64,000 nt of DNA from Tabrizicola sp. (GTDB lineage: Bacteria > Pseudomonadota > Alphaproteobacteria > Rhodobacterales > Rhodobacteraceae), in contig NZ_JALHQD010000002.1 of NCBI RefSeq assembly GCF_022842145.1, positions 558,001 through 622,000 of the forward strand, given 5' to 3'. Below are positions 52,160 through 59,877 of the stretch, in pieces. Position 1 is the stretch's first letter. Each line of letters opens with the position of its first letter. The notes below the pieces were generated by a model. It made no database searches. It saw only the letters and a program-made list of their open reading frames with translations, and was not told where the DNA came from. The translations under genes were made by a program, and so were the position numbers.

Positions 52160-53329
52160 ATGTCTGCTTTCCCACAGCGCGAGCTGTCGACGTCCGAGAT
52201 CGAGGCCGCAATGGATGGCCGGCTGCATGTCTCGTCTTCTGGCCGGGTGGATGCTTTCCTCCCCTCGCCGATGGTGCAGAACCATGCGGCCAACCTGCAT
52301 GTTCTGCCAGATGGTCGCCTGGCCTGCGTCTGGTTCGGCGGCACGATGGAGGGGATGGGCGACATCTCGGTCTACATGTCCACGCTTGGGCCGGAAGGCT
52401 GGTCAGCGGCGCGGCGCCTGTCCGACGATCCAACCCGGTCCGAGCAGAACCCTGTCCTCTTTACCGCCCCCGATGGGGCGGTCTGGTTGTTCCACACCAG
52501 CCAGCTCGGCGGACGGCAGGACGAATGCGAGATCGTTGCCCGCGTATCGCACGACGGCGGCGAAAGCTTCGGCCCCACCCGGCGCATCGGCGAGTTTCGC
52601 GGGGTCTTTGTTCGCCAGCCGGTCCATTTTGCTCCAGCCGGGGAGTGGCTGCTTCCCGGGTTTCGCTGCGTGACACCGGCGGCGGGGCGCTGGACAGGTG
52701 ACATCGACACTGCCGTGATGTTGGTTTCACAGGACGAAGGCCAGTCCTGGCGGGCGACCGAGGTCCCGGACAGTTTGGGCGCGGTGCACATGAACCCGGT
52801 TTCCCCACTGGCCGGAGCGATGCCAGCCTTCTACCGCGACCGCTATGCCCAATGGGTCAAGCGCAGCCTGTCCAGTGACGGTGGACTCAGCTGGTCCGCG
52901 CCGCAGCCGACCGATCTGCCGAATAACAACTCGTCGGTACAGGCCATTCGTCTGGCCGATGGCCGCATCGGCATGGTCCTCAACCCGATCAGCGCCGCAA
53001 CGTCCGACGCCCGCCGTGCGTCGCTTTATGACGAGATTGAGGGCGAGGCCGAAGTGCAGGCCGTGACCGAAGGGCCAAAGGCGGTGTGGGGCGTGCCGAG
53101 GGCACCGATGACGCTGGCCATATCGTCCGACAACGGCGCGACGTTTCCTGTCCGGATCGACCTGGATCAGGGCACGGGCCATGCCCTGTCGAACAATTCG
53201 GCGGAGGGCGTCAACCGCGAGCTTTCCTACCCGTCGATCCTGCAGGACGGCGAGGGGCATCTGCACATCGCCTATACTTACCATCGCCGGGCCATCCGCT
53301 ATGTCAGGATCAATCTTCCGGTTGATTGA
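52160..53329 (+). CDS. Sialidase-fold (BNR/Asp-box) protein, apparently cytoplasmic
   Basis: Protein of 389 residues; ATG at 52160 has AGGGAG before it. It shows a six-bladed propeller pattern with Asp-box-like motifs SHDGGESFGP, SQDEGQSWRA, SSDGGLSWSA and SSDNGATFPV. The arginine in the N-terminal part and the HAANLHVLPDGRLACVWFGG stretch fit the BNR_2 (PF13088) group. There is no signal peptide, unlike secreted sialidases, so it should act on an imported substrate in the cytoplasm. Shared operator-like boxes tie it to the importer and acid-sugar enzymes. It may be a hydrolase, lyase or isomerase of unknown specificity. Confidence 0.8.
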   Translation: MSAFPQRELSTSEIEAAMDGRLHVSSSGRVDAFLPSPMVQNHAANLHVLPDGRLACVWFGGTMEGMGDISVYMSTLGPEGWSAARRLSDDPTRSEQNPVLFTAPDGAVWLFHTSQLGGRQDECEIVARVSHDGGESFGPTRRIGEFRGVFVRQPVHFAPAGEWLLPGFRCVTPAAGRWTGDIDTAVMLVSQDEGQSWRATEVPDSLGAVHMNPVSPLAGAMPAFYRDRYAQWVKRSLSSDGGLSWSAPQPTDLPNNNSSVQAIRLADGRIGMVLNPISAATSDARRASLYDEIEGEAEVQAVTEGPKAVWGVPRAPMTLAISSDNGATFPVRIDLDQGTGHALSNNSAEGVNRELSYPSILQDGEGHLHIAYTYHRRAIRYVRINLPVD

Positions 53330-53990
53330 GGACGGGTCTGCAGCAGAACGACCGTTGGCAGTGCCATGTGAGAGCGCCCTGATGCTGCCAAAACAACGTC
53401 ACTTTAGGGGGCGCCGCTCGTTCCGGCCTCGGTGGGCTTCATCCATCGAGCCAGGAAGCAAAAGTTGCTGGTGAGGAGGTTGTTAACGTCTTCGTTGGTT
53501 GACCCAAACTCCTAGCCCCCTTGGGACCAGTTTGAACTGGTACCTTTTCAGCCATTTTCGAAGAACGTTGTTCCTCTGCATCTGTAGCTAGCAGAACCCA
53601 CCCAACGCAGGATTTTCTGCGCTTGGAACGGCGGGGCGAGTAGTGAGTTATGCCCAGGGTTCGGATGTCCGACAGGATTGGCGCCAAGTCTTTCGGGTGC
53701 GCTTAGGGTTGCCACCACCGCCGCGTGGCACGCAGGGTATTATCCGATGGCTGAGGCTACCCCTGCGCTTGGATTTCCCGGCTCCAGAATGATCAGTTTG
53801 GTCAAAGCTATACCTTGTCTCCTCGGAAGATGTTCGTAGCATCTTCGTCCACCCCGGGCACAGAACTGACATTGGCCGGTTAAACCCTGGCGACATGCAA
53901 AGGTTGTCCTCCTATCGGGCTGCCGTACTCCCGGACGCTGCCGAGCGGTCCGACAACGACGGCGAAGGCCGGCCAAGAAAGGCACAAAGT
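53330..53990. other. 661-base gap of atypical composition, no gene assigned
   Basis: This stretch is visibly less GC-rich than its flanks, especially 53440-53650. Short open frames on the minus strand (53439-53687, 53648-53896) show no recognisable family and no consistent codon bias. It holds a 16-bp palindrome ACCAGTT-TG-AACTGGT at 53526-53541 and a 7-bp hairpin GAAGATG/CATCTTC at 53825-53845. It may be a decayed gene or mobile-element remnant. The promoter of the esterase gene should lie in its right part. Confidence 0.5.
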
Positions 53991-55085
53991 ATGGACGACG
54001 ACTTCATGGCAGCAATGCGCCAAACGCTTAAGGCTGTGCGCGAAGGCAATCCGGCCAAGGCAACCCAGGTCATCCAGGGTGCTCTTTCACCTGCATTCCC
54101 AACTGCCGCGCCCGCAGCTGCCCAGAAGGCAGACCGCGCGACGGGGACCGCTCCGCGCAAATCGCGTGCCATGTCGCAAGTGCTTGCTGAGCTGGCAGCT
54201 CGCGTTCCAAAACGAGCACCCAATCTGCGACCGACCGTATTGGTAGCGGATCTGCCCGAACGTGCGACCTTCGAGCGCCGTCGGTATGAAGGGCCGCATG
54301 GGTCTCGGGAGTACCTTTTGTTCTGCCCGTCTGGTCAACAGCGGCCGATCCGCGGAGTCGTGATGATGCTCCACGGCTGCACCCAGACGCCCGATGACTT
54401 CGCGGTCGGGACGGGGATGAACCGGCTCGCCGATGACCACGACCTGATCGTCGTCTATCCAGAGCAGACCCGAGGCGACAACATGCAGCTTTGCTGGAAC
54501 TGGTTCAGGCCGGGCGACCAGCGCAGCGACGGCGGAGAGGCCGCTCTGCTGGCGGGCCTTGGCGCTGCCGTCCTGGCCGAGCATGGCCTCGAGCCCGCCG
54601 GGCTATTCGTCGGCGGCCTTTCCGCTGGAGGCGCAATGGCTGCTCTTCTGGCCAACACCCATCCCCACCTGGTTACTGCTGCTGCCGTCCACTCGGGTCT
54701 TGCCCCCGGCTCGGCAAAGGACGTGGTCTCGGCCCTGGCCGCCATGCGTGGCGATGCCTCCGGTCGAGCGGAAGCCTTGACGGTTCCGTCGATCATCTTC
54801 CACGGCTCTGCCGACGCGACCGTTGCTCCGGTAAATGCCGGACGCCTGGCCGGTCCCCTCACCGCGACCACCGAACGGACCGGCACCGGACCCTCCCGCC
54901 GCTTCGACGTGCTGTCCGGACTGAACGCCTCCGGCCACCCGGTGGAAGTCTGGCGCATCAACGGCGCCGGTCACACCTGGTCCGGCGGCAAGGCCGAGGG
55001 AAGCTACACCGACCCGACGGGTCCTGACGCCTCCGCCGAGATGATCCGATTCTTCGTAGAAATCTTGGACAAAAGGAAAGGCTGA
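53991..55085 (+). CDS. PHB-depolymerase-family esterase
   Basis: Alpha/beta hydrolase of 364 residues. ATG at 53991 is chosen because MDDDFMAAMRQTLKAVREGNP matches the usual N-terminus of this family, including an AxxxIQGAL segment; an in-frame ATG at 53895 gives no family match. The oxyanion motif is HGCTQTP, the nucleophile serine lies in GGLSAGGAM, the acid is in GSADATV, and the histidine in GAGHTWSGG. There is no signal peptide, so it probably cleaves intracellular polyhydroxybutyrate oligomers or a feruloyl-type ester. It is convergent with the TetR gene, with a hairpin in between. Confidence 0.88.
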   Translation: MDDDFMAAMRQTLKAVREGNPAKATQVIQGALSPAFPTAAPAAAQKADRATGTAPRKSRAMSQVLAELAARVPKRAPNLRPTVLVADLPERATFERRRYEGPHGSREYLLFCPSGQQRPIRGVVMMLHGCTQTPDDFAVGTGMNRLADDHDLIVVYPEQTRGDNMQLCWNWFRPGDQRSDGGEAALLAGLGAAVLAEHGLEPAGLFVGGLSAGGAMAALLANTHPHLVTAAAVHSGLAPGSAKDVVSALAAMRGDASGRAEALTVPSIIFHGSADATVAPVNAGRLAGPLTATTERTGTGPSRRFDVLSGLNASGHPVEVWRINGAGHTWSGGKAEGSYTDPTGPDASAEMIRFFVEILDKRKG

Positions 55086-55114
55086 ACCCGCCAGTCTAAC
55101 ACGGTAACCCATGT

Positions 55115-55143
55115 GCCGCCTGTTGACGGTCCGGACAGGCGGC
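55115..55143. terminator. Hairpin between convergent esterase and TetR genes
   Basis: GCCGCCTGT (55115-55123) and ACAGGCGGC (55135-55143) form a perfect 9-bp stem with an 11-base loop, followed by CTGTTTC on the plus strand. The T-run is weak, so termination is probable but not certain. It could serve both convergent transcripts. Confidence 0.55.
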
Positions 55144-55175
55144 CTGTTTCAGCGATCGACGACAAGCCCCAGCCA

Positions 55176-55772
55176 CTATCTGGACAAGGCCTTTCCGAAA
55201 ATTGCGGCCACGCGGCTCTGGGCTGCACGATAGTCGGCGAAATCCTTGGCAAAGGACTTGATCCCGAACTTCGTCGCCATCACTGCTGCGGCGAATTCGT
55301 CGGCGGTGGCCTGCAGCCCGTCAAGACTGTATCGCCCCTCTTCCACGCCAAGTTCGATCCAGCGCTGAATGTGGCGCGTAATCCGAGCGTGCGCCTCGAT
55401 AACGGCAGCCTGAGAGAACGGACCATTCGCCGACAGGATCTCGTCAGCGTGGGGCGAGTTGAGCATCGCCTCCACGGCTTCCCCGTCGATGGCGTGGAAT
55501 GTAGCCAGCAGCACTTCGGCTGCGGGGCCCGGCTGTGCAAGCACCCGTTCGACAGCCTTCTCGGAGGTCTCGAAATGGTTGCGCACCAACGCGTTGAAGA
55601 TGTCTTCCTTTCCAGCGTAGTGCAAATAAAGCGCCGGGCGGGACATACCCGCACCGGCCGCGATGTCTGCCATTGAAGTCCGTCGCAGCCCATAGCGCGC
55701 AAAACATTCGAAGGCCGCGCGCAGGATCGCGGCTTCCTTCGGGTCGATCTGGGGGTCGTCGAGCACGGTCAT
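55176..55772 (-). CDS. TetR-family repressor
   Basis: Protein of 198 residues if ATG 55772 is used; a GTG at 55799 is in frame and neither start has a clear ribosome site. The HTH spans about residues 25-58 (TSMADIAAGAGMSRPALYLHYAGKEDIF, given in part). The C-terminal ligand domain is of normal length. It is divergent from the molybdenum hydroxylase genes, with an inverted repeat at their promoter, so it is probably their repressor. Confidence 0.9.
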   Translation of the reverse strand: MTVLDDPQIDPKEAAILRAAFECFARYGLRRTSMADIAAGAGMSRPALYLHYAGKEDIFNALVRNHFETSEKAVERVLAQPGPAAEVLLATFHAIDGEAVEAMLNSPHADEILSANGPFSQAAVIEAHARITRHIQRWIELGVEEGRYSLDGLQATADEFAAAVMATKFGIKSFAKDFADYRAAQSRVAAIFGKALSR

Positions 55773-55815
55773 GGGCGCAGGATACGGGAGCGACGACACC
55801 GCGTCAAACCAACCA

Positions 55816-55848
55816 TTGACACATTGACATTATGAGTAAATATTGTCA
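55816..55848 (+). promoter_or_regulatory. Promoter and candidate TetR operator before the hydroxylase genes
   Basis: A consensus -35 TTGACA (55816-55821) is followed after 17 bases by AATATT (55839-55844), four of six matches to a -10. TGACA (55825-55829) and TGTCA (55844-55848) form an inverted repeat within this promoter. The position suits repression by the divergent TetR protein. Confidence 0.5.
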
Positions 55849-55865
55849 GGAATGAGGAGCTCCAG

Positions 55866-56330
55866 ATGTCTTTCACCCTCTCTGTAAACGGCGCCCTGCG
55901 CCAGGTCGACCTTCCCGGCGATGTCCCCCTGCTTTGGGCTCTGCGCGACGGTCTCGCGATGACCGGTACCAAGTTCGGTTGCGGTGTCGCCGCCTGTGGG
56001 GCCTGCACCGTGCTCATCGACGGCGAAGCGGTCCGGTCTTGCCAGGTCCCCCTCGCCGACGCTACCGGAAAGATCACGACCATCGAAGGGCTTGGTCAGC
56101 CCGGAGCCCTTGCCCCCGTGCAAGTGGCCTGGGTCAAGCACCAAGTGGCGCAATGTGGGTACTGCCAGTCCGGCCAGATCATGCAGGCAGCAGCTTTGCT
56201 GGCCCAGATCCCGGACCCGTCGGATCAGGACATCGACGAAGCGATGCAGGGCAACCTCTGCCGCTGTGGAACATATCCCCGTATCCGCGCCGCGATTCAC
56301 GAGGCAGCACAGATGATAAAGGCTGGCTGA
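55866..56330 (+). CDS. [2Fe-2S] subunit of a molybdenum hydroxylase (IorA-like)
   Basis: Protein of 154 residues. The plant-type cluster is held by C39, C44, C47 and C59 ([10 protein letters not shown]), and the second cluster by C97, C100, C132 and C134 (CGYCQSGQ and CRCGTY). The length is that of isoquinoline 1-oxidoreductase alpha subunits and aldehyde oxidase small subunits. It passes electrons from the molybdenum subunit encoded 1 base downstream. A GAGGAG ribosome site precedes it. Confidence 0.94.
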   Translation: MSFTLSVNGALRQVDLPGDVPLLWALRDGLAMTGTKFGCGVAACGACTVLIDGEAVRSCQVPLADATGKITTIEGLGQPGALAPVQVAWVKHQVAQCGYCQSGQIMQAAALLAQIPDPSDQDIDEAMQGNLCRCGTYPRIRAAIHEAAQMIKAG

Positions 56331-56331
56331 C

Positions 56332-58578
56332 ATGGCATCTTGGAAAACCATCACCCGTCGGTCGTTCATCGTCCTTGGTGCCTCCGTCGTGGGCGGGGCC
56401 GCCTTCGGAGCCTACAAGGTGGCTGAGGTCCCAGCCAATCCGCTGGTCCCTGTCCCGGGCTCCACCCCGCTCAACCCTTGGGTCATCATCAACGCCGACG
56501 GCATCACTGTCATCGCCCCCCGGGCCGAGATGGGGCAAGGCATTTCCACCACGCTCGCCGCCCTGGTGTCCGAAGAACTGGACGTCGCCTGGGAACAGGT
56601 CCGCGTCCTGCACGGGCCGCCCGCCCAAGCCTATTACAACGCAGGCTTCGTCGAACGGATGTCGAACGAGCCCGACTACCAGCTTTCGCTTCGGGAAAAC
56701 TCTCACAACGCCATTTTGGCTGCCGTGCCGAAGATCTTCTCACTGCAGATGACCGGTGGCTCGACCGGCGCGATCGGTGGCTTCGTGCAGATGCGCCTCG
56801 CAGGGGCAGGCGCACGGGAGGCTTTGAAGGCTGCAGCGGCCAGGCGGCTTGGCGTCTTGCCTGAAACGCTCAAGACCGAAGGCGGCAAGGTCATCGGCGA
56901 ACAGACCTTCACCTACGCCGAACTGGCTGCCGAGGCCGTGTCACTTGTGCCCGACGATGTCAGTTTGCGCGATCCGTCTACTTGGCGCTATGTCGGCAGG
57001 GCGATGCCGCGACTGGACATGGTGGCCAAGGCCACGGGGACCGAAACGTTCGGGATCGACATCATCCTTCCCGGAATGAAATTCGCTACCGTCCGGATGA
57101 ACCCACGGCGGGGCGGAGCGATGACCAGTTTCGATCCGGCCGCCGCCCTGGCATTGCCGGGTGTGGACCAAGTAGTAGGACTGGGCAACGGCATTGCTCT
57201 CATTGCCAACAATACCTGGACTGCAATGCAGGCGGCCCAACTGGTGGATGTCCAATGGGGCGATGCGGATTATCCGGCCGATACCGCCGCCATGATGTCC
57301 CGCATCGAGGCCGCCTTCACGACAGAGCCTGACTCGCGGTTGCGTGACGACGGGGATGTCGAGGTCGAACTCGCCAAAGGCGACGTGGTCGAAGCCGAGT
57401 ACCGCATTCCCTTCCTGGCTCATGCATCGATGGAGCCGCTGAACGCCACAGCCTGGGTCAAACCCGATGGCGCTGTCGAAGTCTGGTGTGGCAACCAGGC
57501 CCCGATCATGACCCGAGATGCGATCGCCGCTGCCCTTCGGATCGGGTCCGACAAGGTCACGCTGCATACGCCGGTCATGGGCGGTGGCTTCGGAGGCAGG
57601 ACTGATCCGGTGGCCGCGGTGCTGGCCGCCCGCATCGCTGCTGCAATGCCGGACACCCCCGTCAAGCTGACCTATAGCCGCGAAGAGGACATGACGCAGG
57701 ACTACTACCGTCCCGCCGCAATCGCCCGGCTGTCAGGGCGGAACGAGAACGGGAAGGCGACCGCGCTCTGGGGCCGGACCGCGGCGCCCTCGGCCACACA
57801 AAACGCGCTTTCGAGGCTGGTCGGCTTCGCGCCTCCCGGCCCCGATCGCGCGACCGTCGAAGGCGGGTTTGACCAGCCGTACGGTCTGCAACATTACCGC
57901 TACGATGGCCACCTTGCCGTCCTTACCGTGCCGCTTGGCTTCTGGCGGTCGGTCGGCAATTCGATGAACGCCTTTTTCCTTGAAAGCTTCATCGACGAAC
58001 TGGCCCATGCGGCCAAGGCGGACCCGCTGGCCTTTCGACTGGACCTTATGCGGGATTCGCATGCCCCCTCGGCATTGCTTCTGGAGACCGTCCGGGACAT
58101 GTCTGACTGGAACAGCCTGAAACGCCCTGGCTTCGGGCGCGGCGTCGCCTTCTGCTATTCCTTCGGCACCCCCGTCGCTCAGGTACTGGAGGTGCAGGAC
58201 ACCCCTGTCGGCATCAAGCTGACCCGCGCCTGGATTGCCTGCGATCCAGGCCTGGCCATGGACCCGGGCATCGTCGAAGCGCAGATGACAGGCGCCATGA
58301 TCTACGGTCTCTCTGCCGCCGTGCAGGGCGCAATCACCTTTGCCGACCAGTCGGTCGTGGAACAGAACTTTCCTGACTATGAGCCGCTGCGTATGCACAC
58401 CACGCCGCGGTTTGAGGTCAAGGTGCTCCAGAACAACGGCACGTTCGGACATATCGGCGGCGTTGGAGAGCCCGGCACGCCGCCGGCTGCGCCCGCCCTC
58501 GCAAATGCACTTTACGACCTGACCGGAACGCGCGCGCGGACGCTGCCGCTCAACCAACTGTTCGGTTTCACGTCCTAG
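56332..58578 (+). CDS. Molybdopterin-binding subunit of a molybdenum hydroxylase (IorB/aldehyde dehydrogenase-like)
   Basis: Protein of 748 residues. A twin-arginine signal (TRRSFIVLGA) covers residues 8-35, so the folded enzyme is sent to the periplasm with its small subunit. MGQGISTTLAALVSEELD and the GGGFGGRTDPV loop bind the molybdenum cofactor. GEPGTPPAAPALANAL near the C-terminus contains the catalytic glutamate region. Such enzymes hydroxylate N-heterocycles or oxidise aldehydes. No cytochrome subunit or XdhC-type maturation gene is present here, so the electron acceptor and some maturation factors are encoded elsewhere. Confidence 0.93.
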   Translation: MASWKTITRRSFIVLGASVVGGAAFGAYKVAEVPANPLVPVPGSTPLNPWVIINADGITVIAPRAEMGQGISTTLAALVSEELDVAWEQVRVLHGPPAQAYYNAGFVERMSNEPDYQLSLRENSHNAILAAVPKIFSLQMTGGSTGAIGGFVQMRLAGAGAREALKAAAARRLGVLPETLKTEGGKVIGEQTFTYAELAAEAVSLVPDDVSLRDPSTWRYVGRAMPRLDMVAKATGTETFGIDIILPGMKFATVRMNPRRGGAMTSFDPAAALALPGVDQVVGLGNGIALIANNTWTAMQAAQLVDVQWGDADYPADTAAMMSRIEAAFTTEPDSRLRDDGDVEVELAKGDVVEAEYRIPFLAHASMEPLNATAWVKPDGAVEVWCGNQAPIMTRDAIAAALRIGSDKVTLHTPVMGGGFGGRTDPVAAVLAARIAAAMPDTPVKLTYSREEDMTQDYYRPAAIARLSGRNENGKATALWGRTAAPSATQNALSRLVGFAPPGPDRATVEGGFDQPYGLQHYRYDGHLAVLTVPLGFWRSVGNSMNAFFLESFIDELAHAAKADPLAFRLDLMRDSHAPSALLLETVRDMSDWNSLKRPGFGRGVAFCYSFGTPVAQVLEVQDTPVGIKLTRAWIACDPGLAMDPGIVEAQMTGAMIYGLSAAVQGAITFADQSVVEQNFPDYEPLRMHTTPRFEVKVLQNNGTFGHIGGVGEPGTPPAAPALANALYDLTGTRARTLPLNQLFGFTS

Positions 58579-58901
58579 TTGGTGGGAAACGGCCCTTAGC
58601 GGTCGTTCGGCACATGGTTGATCAACGGCAGCCACTCCACGACCGATCCGCGCTCAAGGACTGCCGCTCAGTGCACAAACACATCATGGTGGGCCAGAAG
58701 TGCAAAGCGGTTAAGCCGCCCCATGATCAGCCTTTGATTGCATCAACTACGACTTCCACCTCGATGCGGCCGATCCTTGCGACTTCATCTTCTACGAAAA
58801 CTGGACGAGCCGCACTCGCCGCGTATCTTGCCATCCCGCATTTCCGTCAGCCGACCTTTTTGTACGAGTGGGCGGACTGAGGACCGCGCATCCGTCCTGC
58901 C
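58579..58901. other. 323-base gap between hydroxylase and ABC genes
   Basis: After the hydroxylase stop, AACGGCC (58588-58594) and GGTCGTT (58601-58607) form a weak stem that could end transcription. The rest is mostly the remains of a small monooxygenase gene (58730-58880). No intact gene is seen. Confidence 0.5.
58730..58880 (+). pseudogene. Remnant of a YgiN-type antibiotic biosynthesis (quinol) monooxygenase
   Basis: One frame from about 58736 encodes DCINYDFHLDAADPCDFIFYENWTS, shown here only as landmarks CINYDFHLD and FIFYENWTS, the core of small ABM-domain monooxygenases. Near 58810 the match shifts to another frame, which continues RAALAAYLAIPHF to the TGA at 58878-58880. The N-terminal half is missing, with a stop just upstream. 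The gene is thus truncated and frameshifted. Confidence 0.65.
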
Positions 58902-59873
58902 TCAGCGCAGCCGGATGGCCCGGCGACCCAGCGCACTGATCGACACCGCCAGCAGGATGATCGCGCCGACCAGGACCTGCCGCACATAGCTGTCGACCTG
59001 CAGCTGGGTCAGCCCGTTGTCCATCACCCCCAGCGTGACCACGCCGGCGACGGTGGCCAGCACATTGGGCTGCCCGTCGCGCGTCGCCGTCATGCCAAGG
59101 AATACCGCCGCAATCGCAGTCAGCATCAACCCGTCACCTTGCACAGGATTGGCCGAGGCGACGCGCGAGGCATACATGATCCCTGCAAGCGCCGCTCCCA
59201 TGCCGGTGAAGGCAAAGGCCGAAAGCCGCAGTTGCGCGACCTTGACCCCCGCCAGCCGCGCGGCGTCGGCATTTCCGCCGATAGCGTAAAGCCTGCGGCC
59301 GTAGATTGTATGCTCAAGCACGATCCAGACCAAAAGGGTCACCACCGCCGCAACCAACGTCAGGGCTGGCAGAACTACAAGATTGCCGCCCCAAGTCCCG
59401 AGGGGCAGCCCGGATCGCGCGAAATCGGCGAACTCCTGCGGAATATCGCGCCCGAAGATGGTCTTGCCACCCGAGACCAGGAAGGCTGCGCCGGAGAACA
59501 TGGTCATGGTTGCCAGCGTGGCGACGAACGGAAGTATACCGATCAGACTGACCAGAACCCCATTGGCAATCCCGCCCAGCAGCCCGACGGCCAGCGCCAC
59601 CGCGAGTGCCACCGGAACCGGCAATCCCTGTGCGAACAGCACCGCCGCGACCACCCCGGACAGGGAGGCCATCGCCCCCACCGACAGATCGAAGTCGCCC
59701 ATCACCATGACCACCGTCATCGTCACGGCCACCACGATCAGCATCGAAAGCTGTTGGCTGATGTTAAGCCAGTTGCGCAAGGTCATGAAGGTGTCGGGAA
59801 GCGCAATCCAGAAGAAGACGACGATGGCTGCCATGCCGATCAACGACCCGTAATGCCGCAGGAACGATGCCAT
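58902..59873 (-). CDS. Sugar ABC importer permease (RbsC-like)
   Basis: Membrane protein of 323 residues with 8-10 helices. The RbsC family landmark is FDLSVGAMASLSGVVAAVL near residues 61-79, and the inner loop GGNADAARLAGVKVAQLRLSAF (given in part) contacts the ATPase. It begins four bases after the ATPase stop and completes a three-gene importer with the genes at 59878 and 61409. The ligand is probably a pentose or related sugar. Confidence 0.93.
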   Translation of the reverse strand: MASFLRHYGSLIGMAAIVVFFWIALPDTFMTLRNWLNISQQLSMLIVVAVTMTVVMVMGDFDLSVGAMASLSGVVAAVLFAQGLPVPVALAVALAVGLLGGIANGVLVSLIGILPFVATLATMTMFSGAAFLVSGGKTIFGRDIPQEFADFARSGLPLGTWGGNLVVLPALTLVAAVVTLLVWIVLEHTIYGRRLYAIGGNADAARLAGVKVAQLRLSAFAFTGMGAALAGIMYASRVASANPVQGDGLMLTAIAAVFLGMTATRDGQPNVLATVAGVVTLGVMDNGLTQLQVDSYVRQVLVGAIILLAVSISALGRRAIRLR

Positions 59874-59877
59874 GGGT

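Noticed and set aside
52160-53329. Classical secreted sialidase acting on host sialic acid
   Set aside because: There is no signal peptide, and no N-acetylmannosamine kinase or epimerase genes are nearby; the DapA-family gene alone does not make a sialic acid pathway.
53439-53687. Minus-strand frame of 82 codons in the atypical gap
   Set aside because: No homology recognised, no ribosome site, and the neighbouring frames are broken. It is noted only as part of the unexplained gap.
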